NCBI GenBank assembly: GCA_964450715.1 | Contig: CAYVFC010000174.1 | Span: 1 to 15,555, forward strand | DNA length: 15,555 nucleotides | Direction: 5' to 3' | Source of the DNA: CAYVFC01 sp964450715 | GTDB taxonomy: Bacteria; Myxococcota_A; Polyangia; Polyangiales; JAFGIB01 | In this document: positions 1 to 7,225 of the stretch, in pieces | Numbering within the stretch: position 1 is the stretch's first letter | How the letters are laid out: every line of letters begins with the position of its first letter | The notes under the pieces: generated by a model | Seen by the model: the letters and a program-made list of their open reading frames with translations, nothing else | What the model was told of the DNA's origin: nothing | Databases searched by the model: none | Program-made: the position numbers and the translations under genes

Positions 1-51
1 AGCCGGGGCCGTCCCGCCCGAAAGATGGATGAGTTATTTTGTCACGGACCC
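1..51 (+). repeat. 3' end of a MITE-like palindromic element (left part off window)
   Basis: The first 56 bases are identical to positions 14631-14686, where a complete 157-bp copy lies. The end shown here contains the right terminal inverted repeat (31-51, ending GTCACGGACCC) and is followed by TTAGA, as in the other copy. The left arm is outside the window. The same orientation and perfect identity over the visible part suggest a recently mobile or homogenised dispersed element. No transposase is encoded, so it would be non-autonomous. It sits about 150 bp upstream of the gene at 201. Confidence 0.85.
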
Positions 52-133
52 TTAGATTCGCGAGAACGGGCGGCGCCGCACCGAGGTAACCGCTCGAAAG
101 AAGAAGGGAGGTTTTGCGAGATGTGCTCTACTA

Positions 134-162
134 TTGACCCTCGCCCCGGTCACCCCGATATC
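134..162 (+). promoter_or_regulatory. possible sigma70-type promoter for the gene at 201
   Basis: TTGACC (134-139) matches the -35 consensus in 5 of 6 positions. A 17-bp spacer separates it from GATATC (157-162), a poor -10 with 3 of 6 matches. It lies 38 bp before the ATG at 201. The spacing is ideal but the -10 is weak, so this is only a candidate. Confidence 0.25.
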
Positions 163-200
163 GTCGCCCTCGGTAGTACGCGCCCCCAAATCGGAAAACC

Positions 201-932
201 ATGAAGCCGACCCCCACCAATATCCTGCTACTTCTGGCCGCAACGGCCGCGATCGCCTGGGGTGCCTATTTCGCGCTGCAATTCCTGCTCGATGCCGGCG
301 CAGGCGCGGACGACGGAAGAGCGGCGGACCGTGAGCGCCTACGGAACGAGGGGGTTCACGAACAGCAGGCCGAACCGACGCCGGGCGAGCGGCCCGGAAC
401 CAAGCCGCTCGCGGCGCCCGTCCCCTCGGGGAGCCCGACCAAACCGTCCGCACCAGCCGAGCATCCGGCTGCCGTTACCGCGGTGCCCGGGCCAAACGAC
501 GAGGCCGTGCCATTACCCGGAAGCATGTCCGCGGCCGCGCCGGCTGACCGCGAGCCGCCGCAGAGCGCGGTACAGAAGCTGAGAGAACAGCACCAGGTCG
601 CGAAGGCGCGCTTCGCCGCACTAGGAAAGCGGTTCGACGGCGAGTCACGCGACGCCTCCTGGGCGGGCAAAAAGGAACAACGGGTGCGAGACCTCTTTGT
701 AGGCGAAGACCGGGAAAACCTGCTGGTCGACGTGGAGTGCCGCACCACACTCTGCAAGATGCAGGCGAAAGTGACCACCAGCAGCGACTTCTTCGCCCTG
801 ATGACGCTGCCGGGATTGAAGGAGGAGGTGTCGCAAGAAGGGGTAGCGCTGCCCGAGGGGCCGGCGGACGATCGCGTCCTCACGACCTACTTCGCCCGGC
901 ACGGGTACACGGTGCAGGAGCTGATCCGGTAG
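201..932 (+). CDS. membrane-anchored hypothetical protein with C-terminal Cys-pair domain
   Basis: I do not recognise a named family. The 243-residue product has an uncleaved-looking N-terminal transmembrane helix (about residues 8-32, LLLLAATAAIAWGAYFALQF). A long Pro/Ala/Gly/Glu-rich, probably disordered linker follows (about 35-120), then a Lys/Arg/Glu-rich, likely helical stretch (about 120-165). The compact C-terminal domain contains VECRTTLCKMQ (about residues 177-187), a Cys-x4-Cys pair that could form a disulfide if the domain lies outside the cytoplasm. This suggests a periplasmic domain tethered to the inner membrane. Similar CRxxxC segments occur in uncharacterised envelope proteins of Proteobacteria; that is recollection, not a search. 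The ATG at 201 was chosen because it gives the membrane helix directly; only a weak GGAA lies upstream. The gene ends 15 bp from the convergent glnE stop. Confidence 0.7.
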   Translation: MKPTPTNILLLLAATAAIAWGAYFALQFLLDAGAGADDGRAADRERLRNEGVHEQQAEPTPGERPGTKPLAAPVPSGSPTKPSAPAEHPAAVTAVPGPNDEAVPLPGSMSAAAPADREPPQSAVQKLREQHQVAKARFAALGKRFDGESRDASWAGKKEQRVRDLFVGEDRENLLVDVECRTTLCKMQAKVTTSSDFFALMTLPGLKEEVSQEGVALPEGPADDRVLTTYFARHGYTVQELIR

Positions 933-947
933 AACCGGTGTCGGATC

Positions 948-3900
948 TTACCTTCCGGTCTCGCCTGTTCGGTGCTCCTCCAGCAGGTACCGCAGGTAGG
1001 CCTCCCTGACCCGCTGCCGGCACTGGTCGAGCCGGCGGTTGAACTGTTCGACGCTACAGTCGCTGCCCAACATGCGTCGAGCCAGCGCACCCAGCTCGTC
1101 GCGATCGCGCGGCAGTACGTGCGTCTGCTGATCCTCCAGGATCTGTAGGTAGTGCTCGACCTTGCGCAGGAAGATGTAGTCGTCCGCGAGCCGGCCGGCC
1201 AGCTCCTCGGGCACGATGCCGACGCGGCTGAGCGCGGCCAGCGCGTTCAGCGTATTGCCGGTCAGCAGCGAGGGGTGATCGGCGGCGTGGATGAGCTGCA
1301 GACCCTGGACCATGAACTCCACGTCGCGGATGCCCCCGATGCCCGTCTTGATGTTCTTGGTCTCGGGATTGGTGGAGAGATTCAGCTTCATCACCGCTTG
1401 CCGCATGGTGTCGATCGAACCCACGATGGCCGCCCGCCCCAGGCGCTTGAGCAGCAACGGGCGTACCCGGTCGAAGAAACGCTGGCCGAGCTGCAGGTTG
1501 CCCGCCACCGGTCTGGCCTTGAGCAGCGCCTGTATCTCCCAGAGCTTGGCCGTCTTCTCGTAGTAGCGGACCAGCTGATCTATCGTGTAGACCAGCTCGC
1601 CGTGCCGCCCGTAGGGCCTCAGCCGCAGGTCCACGCGGTAGGTGTACCCCTCGTCGGTGTGCGTCGACAGCGCCGCGCCCAACCGCTTCATGGCCGCCAC
1701 GAAGATGTCCTCCTCTTCCCGCCGCTCTTCCTCGAAGAGGCTCTCGCCGCGATCGCCCTCCCGCCGGTCGCAGAAGGCCACCAGGTCGATGTCCGATGAG
1801 TAGTTGAGCTCCTGCCCGCCCAGCTTGCCGAATCCCATCACGCAGAAGTGGGCGGTGGGCTCCTCCACTCCCCAGAGCAGCTCCCGCTCCATCTTCAGCC
1901 GGGACCAGATGCGGTCCAGCGCCATGTGAACCACCGCCTCCGCGAGCTCGCTTAGCTCGAACATGATGATGCGAGTGGATATCCCCAGGCATATGTCGCG
2001 GGTGCCGATACGCAACATCTCCCGTCGCCGGAAGCGGCGCAGCTCGTCGAGCCACTCGTCGTCGTCCCAGCGGATACCGGAAAGCACGCGCAGCTCGGCC
2101 TCTATCTCCTCGCGGCTGCGGGTACGCTGCAGGTTCTCGGGGACGGTGACCCAGTCGAGGAAACCGGGGTTTTTTATCAATGTATCGGCCAGGAACTGGC
2201 TGCTGGCGAAGATCCCCAGGATGATCTCGAGCCTGGTGGGCTGAAAGAAGAGCGCTCGGTAGCGCTCGGCCCGGCCCTCGCCCTGCATCACGAAGCGCGC
2301 CCAGTTGTTGAGCGCCCGGTCCGGATCGGGCTGGCGCCGCAGGATGTCGCAGGCCAGCAGCACCAGCCGCGCGAAGACGGGCCGGCGCTCCTCGTCGCCG
2401 GCCAGGATCTTCAGGTTGCCGTAGGCCCGCTCGGTGTCCTTGAACCCGTAGGTGCGCAGGATGTCGTCGCGCACCTCGGGCGGCACCTCCTCGGCAGAAA
2501 GGACCAGGTCGGCCGCGTTGCCGGGCGCACGCCCGGCCTGGCCGCCGACTCCGAAGTCCCACTCCACGAAGGCGCGCACGGCCGCGGTGTGGGTGTCGAA
2601 GTCAAGCCGGAGCTGCCGGGCCGGCGCCAGCCCCGGCCCCGGGTTGTAGCCCATGCGGCGGGCCAGGTGCTCGAACTCGTCCGACTCGACCGGCGGCAGG
2701 ATCAGATCGCGGGCATTGCCGCGCAGCATCCTCAGGCCGTTGATCAGCCGGCGAAAGAACTCGTGGGCGGCCCTCAGCTCGCCTGCCTGCTCCTTCTTCA
2801 GCACCCCGGCCCGGGCCAGGCGCGAGAGCGCCTGGTTGAGCAGCGGGGTGCGCAGATCCGACAGCGCGCTTCCGTGCAGCACCTGCAGGATCTGCACGTC
2901 GTATTCCAGGTCGACCAGCGCCCCGGGGCTGAACTTGGCGTTGACCTCCCCCGGCGCCACCTTCTCCTTGAGCTGCTTGGCCCTGAGCTCCCTCAGCTCG
3001 CCCACGTCGATGGAACGTACCGTGTAGATCATCTCGTCGCGCAGCCGCTCCACCCGCTGCCCCAGCTCCCGATCCCCGGCCACCGCCCGCAGCCGCACCA
3101 GGGCCAGCCGTTCGAAGGAGTGGGCGGGGCCGCCCGGCTCGAAGTAGCGGCAGAAGCTCTCCAGGCTGCAGGCCAGCGGCCCGCTCTGCCCCCAGGGCCG
3201 CAAGCGCAGGTCGACGTTGAAGATCCCCTCCCGCTTGGCGCGGATGTTGTGACAGGTCGCCTGGGCAAAGCGCTCGAAGAACTCCGCGTTGGAAATGGGA
3301 TCCTCGCCGTCCGTCTTTCCTTGATCGCTGTATACGAAGAGCAGCTCGATATCCGAGGCGTATCCCAACGCCGCGCCCCCCAGCTTGCCCAGCCCCAGGA
3401 TGGCGGGCCGCGACTCCAGGCCGGCCACCGTGCCGGGCTTGCCGAAGCGCTCCACCAGCCGCGCCAGGGCCAGCTCCGCCGCCTTGTCGACCACCACCTC
3501 GCAGAGCTGGGTCAAGCGCTCGGATAGCAAACGGAAATCGCTGGCGCCTCCCACGATGTGGTCCAGGTCGATGAGGAAGATCTCGCGGTCCTTGAACTCG
3601 TTGAGCAGATCGACCGCCTGGTCGTGGGTGCAGGCCGGCTCCAGGCTCTTCTGAAGCCGCTCGCGCAGCGTCTCCGTGGGCTCGGTGAAGCTCCGGCGCT
3701 CCCCGGGCGGCTCCAGCATGGGGATGAGCGACTCGTACTGGAGGCGGACGAAGTCCTCCCAGATGAAGTCGCTGGTGCCCAGCAGCCGCGCCAGGTCGCG
3801 CAGCACGCCGGGATTGGAGAGCAGGTCCAGCCACTTGCCCTGCTCGGGCAGGATCGAGATCTCGTGGACCAGGCTCTCGAAGCGCTCCAGGGCGACGTAG

Positions 3901-4796
3901 GGATCGGGAGCCCGGGAGATGAAGTAGGTAAACTGCTTGGTCAACAGCACCGAGAGCCGGATCCGGTTCAGGATCTCCGGATCGACGACCTTGTTGCCCC
4001 CCTGGTCGACGAACTCGATCTCGTCCTCCACCCGGGACTCGATGGTGCGGATGACCACGCGCTCGATGGTCACCCGATGGATGGACAGCGCGTGACAGAG
4101 GGCATAGAGAAAGGCCGGGGTGTCCAGCGCCGTGACCTTCAGTCGGGTGCCATAGTCGCCGTCGTTGTCGAGCGCCATGCTCACCGGGTAGAGCACCGAT
4201 CCCAGATCCAGCGAGAGCCGGTCCAGCCGCTCGGCCACCATCTTGTTGACCATGTGCTTGGCCCGGGCCAGCGCGTCGTCGGCGCTCTCCTCCAGCAGAC
4301 CGAAGAGCTTGTGCAGGCGCAGCTCGACCGCTGTCTTCCAGTTCTCGAAAGGCAGTCCCGGCTGCAGCAGCTCGCCTGCGAAGTGATCGACGATGCGCCG
4401 CCTCTGCAAGGCGTCCGCGGGGGGCTTGGGCGGGCGCCGGCCTCTTCGGCGCCGCCGCGACGGCGGCTCGGAGGTTCTCTTCTTGCGGTAGGTGAAAACG
4501 TCGCCGGAGCGGATGCTGTATCCGGTGGCCGCCAGCACTCCCGCGATCAACGAGAAGAGCCAGTCGTGATCGAAGCCGAGGATGGTGCAGGCGATGCTGC
4601 CGTCCGGGGCCGTATCGATCAGCAGCTCGACCGGGTTGTCAGCGGAGAGCCGGCCCAGGCGCTTAAGGTGCCTGGCTACCGTCGGCAAATCGAAGCGCTC
4701 GAAATAGCGGTCGTCGAGCCTCTCGAGGTGCTCGCGCACCAGCTCGGCATCCAGATGCGGGTAGGCTTCGCGAAGGGCTTCGGGCTCGGGTCTCAT
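948..4796 (-). CDS. glnE: GlnE-type glutamine synthetase adenylyltransferase/deadenylylase with N-terminal ACT domains and rearranged halves
   Basis: This is a cytoplasmic bifunctional enzyme expected to adenylylate and deadenylylate glutamine synthetase. It has 1282 residues, against 946 in E. coli. Residues 1-105 resemble the C-terminal part of GlnD, with an ACT-like unit at about 55-103; an Arg/Pro linker follows (105-126) and a second ACT-like unit at about 202-265. The first nucleotidyltransferase domain has GLGKLGG (468-474), SDIEL (481-485) and VDLRLRPWG (D529). Its surroundings, RFGKPG before the motif and KFSPGALVDLEYD after it, match the adenylyltransferase (AT) half that is C-terminal in E. 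coli. The second half begins at about 770 with N-terminal-type GlnE sequence (FASSQFLADTLIKNPGFLDW, 863-882; RRREMLRIGTRDI). It has GFGKLGG (988-994), SDIDL (1001-1005), D1056 and GIGGIRDVEFMVQ, as in the deadenylylase (AR) half that is N-terminal in E. coli. The order is therefore ACT-ACT-AT-AR. The ATG is preceded by GGAGAGG. It lies 55 bp after the antiporter gene and is probably cotranscribed with it. Confidence 0.93.
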   Translation of the reverse strand: MRPEPEALREAYPHLDAELVREHLERLDDRYFERFDLPTVARHLKRLGRLSADNPVELLIDTAPDGSIACTILGFDHDWLFSLIAGVLAATGYSIRSGDVFTYRKKRTSEPPSRRRRRGRRPPKPPADALQRRRIVDHFAGELLQPGLPFENWKTAVELRLHKLFGLLEESADDALARAKHMVNKMVAERLDRLSLDLGSVLYPVSMALDNDGDYGTRLKVTALDTPAFLYALCHALSIHRVTIERVVIRTIESRVEDEIEFVDQGGNKVVDPEILNRIRLSVLLTKQFTYFISRAPDPYVALERFESLVHEISILPEQGKWLDLLSNPGVLRDLARLLGTSDFIWEDFVRLQYESLIPMLEPPGERRSFTEPTETLRERLQKSLEPACTHDQAVDLLNEFKDREIFLIDLDHIVGGASDFRLLSERLTQLCEVVVDKAAELALARLVERFGKPGTVAGLESRPAILGLGKLGGAALGYASDIELLFVYSDQGKTDGEDPISNAEFFERFAQATCHNIRAKREGIFNVDLRLRPWGQSGPLACSLESFCRYFEPGGPAHSFERLALVRLRAVAGDRELGQRVERLRDEMIYTVRSIDVGELRELRAKQLKEKVAPGEVNAKFSPGALVDLEYDVQILQVLHGSALSDLRTPLLNQALSRLARAGVLKKEQAGELRAAHEFFRRLINGLRMLRGNARDLILPPVESDEFEHLARRMGYNPGPGLAPARQLRLDFDTHTAAVRAFVEWDFGVGGQAGRAPGNAADLVLSAEEVPPEVRDDILRTYGFKDTERAYGNLKILAGDEERRPVFARLVLLACDILRRQPDPDRALNNWARFVMQGEGRAERYRALFFQPTRLEIILGIFASSQFLADTLIKNPGFLDWVTVPENLQRTRSREEIEAELRVLSGIRWDDDEWLDELRRFRRREMLRIGTRDICLGISTRIIMFELSELAEAVVHMALDRIWSRLKMERELLWGVEEPTAHFCVMGFGKLGGQELNYSSDIDLVAFCDRREGDRGESLFEEERREEEDIFVAAMKRLGAALSTHTDEGYTYRVDLRLRPYGRHGELVYTIDQLVRYYEKTAKLWEIQALLKARPVAGNLQLGQRFFDRVRPLLLKRLGRAAIVGSIDTMRQAVMKLNLSTNPETKNIKTGIGGIRDVEFMVQGLQLIHAADHPSLLTGNTLNALAALSRVGIVPEELAGRLADDYIFLRKVEHYLQILEDQQTHVLPRDRDELGALARRMLGSDCSVEQFNRRLDQCRQRVREAYLRYLLEEHRTGETGR

Positions 4797-4851
4797 CCGC
4801 CTCTCCGGCTACCACTGTAGGCCGAAGCCGCGCGTTTTGCGAACGGTCGAC

Positions 4852-6567
4852 TCAAGACTTGCGGCTGGCCTTGCACTGCCTGCGGAGCCGGGCGACGTGC
4901 GCATCGATGACCGAGGAATCGACGTTCTGTCCGGCGAGCACCTGCGAAGTGATCTCGACCGCGGCCTCGAACTCGGCCGATACCACGCTGGTAGCGCCCG
5001 CGCCGAACAGCCCGTCTACCTCGGCCACGTAGCGGGAGCGGACGATAATGGGCAGCTCGGACGCCAGTTGCCGCGCCTGCCGGACCGCGCGCTCCACCGC
5101 CCGCGGATCGCTGATGACGATCACCAGGGCGTCCGCCCGTTCGATGCCGAGCTTGTGGAGCATCTCCGCACTGGTGACGTCCCCGAAGAAGGCCTTCTCG
5201 CCCTCGCCGGCGAGGCGATGGACGGTCTCGGCGTTCATGTCCACGATCACGTAGTCGACGCCGACCTCTCTCAGGGAGCGCGCCAGTTCCTGCCCGGTGA
5301 TGCCGTGGCCCGCCACGATCACGTGGTTGCGGAGCGTCGCGGGGCTTTCGGTTCCCTCGGCCTGGATCTGGATATCGTGCGAGTTAAAGTAGCGCTGCAG
5401 CTTACCCAGCTTGCTCAGACCGGCGACCACCCGCGGGCTCACCCACATCAGCGCCGGGGTGACCAGCATGGAGACGATGGCGGCGAGCGAGAGGTTGTCG
5501 GCAAAGGCGCCGTCGGCCAGCCCGGTGCCGTGCGCCGAGCGCAGCAGAACGAAGAGGAATTCTCCGGTCTGGGCCAGGGTAATGCCGGAGACCAGCGATA
5601 CGCTGGGCGGCAGGTGCAGGATGAAACCGACCAGGAAGACGACCAGGAACTTGCCCACCAGGATCAGCAACAGCAGCCCCAGCACTGGCGCGAAATTGCC
5701 GACGAGTGCCGCTGGATCAAGCAGCATGCCTACCGAAACGAAGAAGAGGCTGGAAAAGGCCTCGCGGAAAGGGATGACGTCGGACATGGCCTGGTGGCGG
5801 TACTCGCTACCGGCCACCACCAGCCCGGCCAGGAAGGCGCCGAGCGCCAGCGATACGCCGGCCTTGGAGACGGTCCAGGCCGTGCCGATACAGATCAGCA
5901 AGACGGCGAGCACGAACAGATCCCGCTGCCGGGTGCGAGCGATGATGCGCAGCAGGCGCGGCACCACGAACTGGGCGGCGAAGAGCGTTCCCACCAGCAC
6001 GGCCGCGGCAACCAGCAGCGCCACCACCGCGGCCCGTCCCGATCCCTTCTCGGCTGCCAGCAGCGGTATGGCGAGCATCATGGGGACCACGCACAGGTCC
6101 TGGAAGACCAGGATGCCCAGCACCAGCCGGCCGTGCGGTGCGTCGAGCTCCCCGCGGAACTCAAGCCCGCGCAGCACGATAGCCGTGCTGGAGACCGCCA
6201 CCATGCAACCGACGAAAAGCGCGCTGTTGAGCGGCAGGCCGAAGAAGAGGCAGACCGCGACGGTCCCGGCCAGGGTTAGCCCCACCTGCAGCGAGCCGCC
6301 GAAGAGCACCAGGCGCCAGAGCCGGCGCAGCCGCCTGAGCGACAGCTCCAGCCCGATGCCGAAGAGCAGCAGCGCCACGCCGATCTCGGCCAGCACCTCG
6401 ACCTCGTGCACGTCCGAGATGAGGGCGAGCGAGCGCGGCCCCACCAGCGCCCCGGCCACGATGAAGCCGGCCAGCGGCGGCAGTCCGAAACGGTGCAGCG
6501 CCACCGCGGAAACCAGGGCGGCTCCAAATACGACGAGTAAATCGGTCAGCAGGGTGATCTCTTCCAT
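4852..6567 (-). CDS. Kef-type (CPA2) monovalent cation:proton antiporter with C-terminal RCK/TrkA-N domain
   Basis: The 571-residue inner-membrane protein is expected to exchange K+ or Na+ for H+. Residues 5-390 form a Na+/H+ exchanger-type core of about 12 hydrophobic segments. It includes GLPPLAGFIVAGALVGP (28-44), LLFGIGLELS (67-76), FQDLCVVPM (155-163, with the Gln-Asp pair typical of Kef proteins) and FFVSVGMLLDP (275-285). Residues 414-530 form an RCK/TrkA-N Rossmann domain with GHGITG (420-425) and the acidic end of beta-2 at D443 (VIVDMN), expected to bind NAD(H). There is no clear TrkA-C domain, and only about 40 residues follow the Rossmann fold. The frame is open further upstream, but the ATG at 6567 places the first helix at the usual distance. 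No good Shine-Dalgarno sequence precedes it. It is the first gene of a likely two-gene unit with glnE. The ion transported cannot be told from sequence. Confidence 0.88.
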   Translation of the reverse strand: MEEITLLTDLLVVFGAALVSAVALHRFGLPPLAGFIVAGALVGPRSLALISDVHEVEVLAEIGVALLLFGIGLELSLRRLRRLWRLVLFGGSLQVGLTLAGTVAVCLFFGLPLNSALFVGCMVAVSSTAIVLRGLEFRGELDAPHGRLVLGILVFQDLCVVPMMLAIPLLAAEKGSGRAAVVALLVAAAVLVGTLFAAQFVVPRLLRIIARTRQRDLFVLAVLLICIGTAWTVSKAGVSLALGAFLAGLVVAGSEYRHQAMSDVIPFREAFSSLFFVSVGMLLDPAALVGNFAPVLGLLLLILVGKFLVVFLVGFILHLPPSVSLVSGITLAQTGEFLFVLLRSAHGTGLADGAFADNLSLAAIVSMLVTPALMWVSPRVVAGLSKLGKLQRYFNSHDIQIQAEGTESPATLRNHVIVAGHGITGQELARSLREVGVDYVIVDMNAETVHRLAGEGEKAFFGDVTSAEMLHKLGIERADALVIVISDPRAVERAVRQARQLASELPIIVRSRYVAEVDGLFGAGATSVVSAEFEAAVEITSQVLAGQNVDSSVIDAHVARLRRQCKASRKS

Positions 6568-6613
6568 GATGCGGTCGGGGGAACGGGCTGAGTTTCCCCC
6601 GGCAGAGTCACGG

Positions 6614-6642
6614 ATTGTAGCCAGGCCCCGCCTCACCGTCGA
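6614..6642 (-). promoter_or_regulatory. candidate sigma70 promoter for the antiporter-glnE unit
   Basis: Read on the minus strand, TCGACG (6642-6637, 4 of 6 to the -35 consensus) is followed by a 17-bp spacer and TACAAT (6619-6614, 5 of 6 to the -10 consensus). The predicted start would leave a leader of about 40 nt before the ATG at 6567. I see no other good promoter between this gene and glnE, so it may serve both. Confidence 0.4.
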
Positions 6643-6664
6643 GGGGGAGAGGACAAGACCGCGC

Positions 6665-6685
6665 GGGAGGGGGCAAGACCCTCCC
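6665..6685. repeat. 7-bp hairpin in the antiporter/deacetylase intergenic region
   Basis: GGGAGGG (6665-6671) and CCCTCCC (6679-6685) form a perfect 7-bp stem with a 7-nt loop, followed by CCTACG. The tail resembles the right arm of the palindromic repeat at 10035-10094 (GCAAG...CC...CCTACG in both), so it may be a degenerate member of the same dispersed family. It lies in the 202-bp gap between divergently transcribed genes. There is no T-run, so a terminator role is unlikely. Confidence 0.4.
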
Positions 6686-6769
6686 CTACGGTTTCGGCGA
6701 GGGGCGGCCCTTGCGCACGACCTTCCCCACGTGATCGACCGTGTCGCGACCGTGTATACTGGACGCGGC

Positions 6770-7225
6770 ATGGAGCTGATCTTCCACGATATTTACCTGC
6801 AATCCGACTACGCGGCCGATCCGGCCGCGGCGCCGGGAAGGCTGGACAGCATCCTGCAGACCGTACAGAGCGATCCGGGCTTCTACCACCTCGTGAAACC
6901 GGAGGCGGCCGCGCAGAGCGACCTTTACCGCGCTCACGACCAGGCGTACGTGGCTCAGATCAAGCGGGACCGCAAGCTGTACGAGATGGCAGCGCTGGCC
7001 GCGGGCGGGGCCATCACCGCGGCCGAGCTCGGCTGGCGGGGCTGGCCGGCCTTTGCCGTCATCCGCCCGCCCGGCCACCACGCCTCGGGCGGTCACTGCT
7101 GGGGCTTCTGCTTTTTCAACAATGATGACAACGATAGTCGAACACACGGGCGCTTTGCTCAGGAACCGCCGGCCTGGGACATATCGCGGTACATGGACGC
7201 CAGCTTGACGAACTCGGAGCGGTAG
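6770..7225 (+). pseudogene. truncated histone deacetylase/acetoin utilisation-family gene
   Basis: Residues 1-118 (to base 7123) are the N-terminal third of a bacterial HDAC-family amidohydrolase. They include the FHD start, the YRAHDQAYVAQI segment, FAVIRPPGHHASGGH with the tandem His pair H103-H104, and GFCFFNN. Family members are usually about 300-370 residues. The downstream zinc ligands (the Asp-x-His motif and the later Asp) are absent from all three plus-strand frames. After FFNN the frame continues with unrelated sequence (DDNDSRTHGRF...), overlaps the 3' end of the convergent VWA gene by 67 bp, and stops at 7225. Without the zinc site the product should be inactive. No clear Shine-Dalgarno precedes the ATG; a TATACT lies 9 bp upstream. 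The simplest reading is a gene that lost its 3' two-thirds by deletion. Confidence 0.8.

Noticed and set aside
52..453. Minus-strand frame of 133 codons across the start of the gene at 201
   Set aside because: Arg/Pro-rich composition, overlap with a better-supported gene, and a stop supplied only by the repeat flank.
922..946. GATCCG...CGGATC inverted pair at the convergent ends of the 201 gene and glnE, as a terminator
   Set aside because: The stem is only 6 bp with a 13-nt loop and no T-run; too weak to call in GC-rich DNA.
6755..6760. TATACT as a -10 box for the truncated deacetylase gene
   Set aside because: No acceptable -35 at 16-18 bp, and the transcript start would fall at the start codon.
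4837..7225. Long plus-strand frames antisense to the antiporter gene (about 480 and 604 codons)
   Set aside because: Their translations are Arg/Ser/Gln/His-rich low-complexity sequence typical of antisense high-GC coding DNA. The opposite strand encodes a clear transporter. Only the last part (from 6770) is a real gene remnant.
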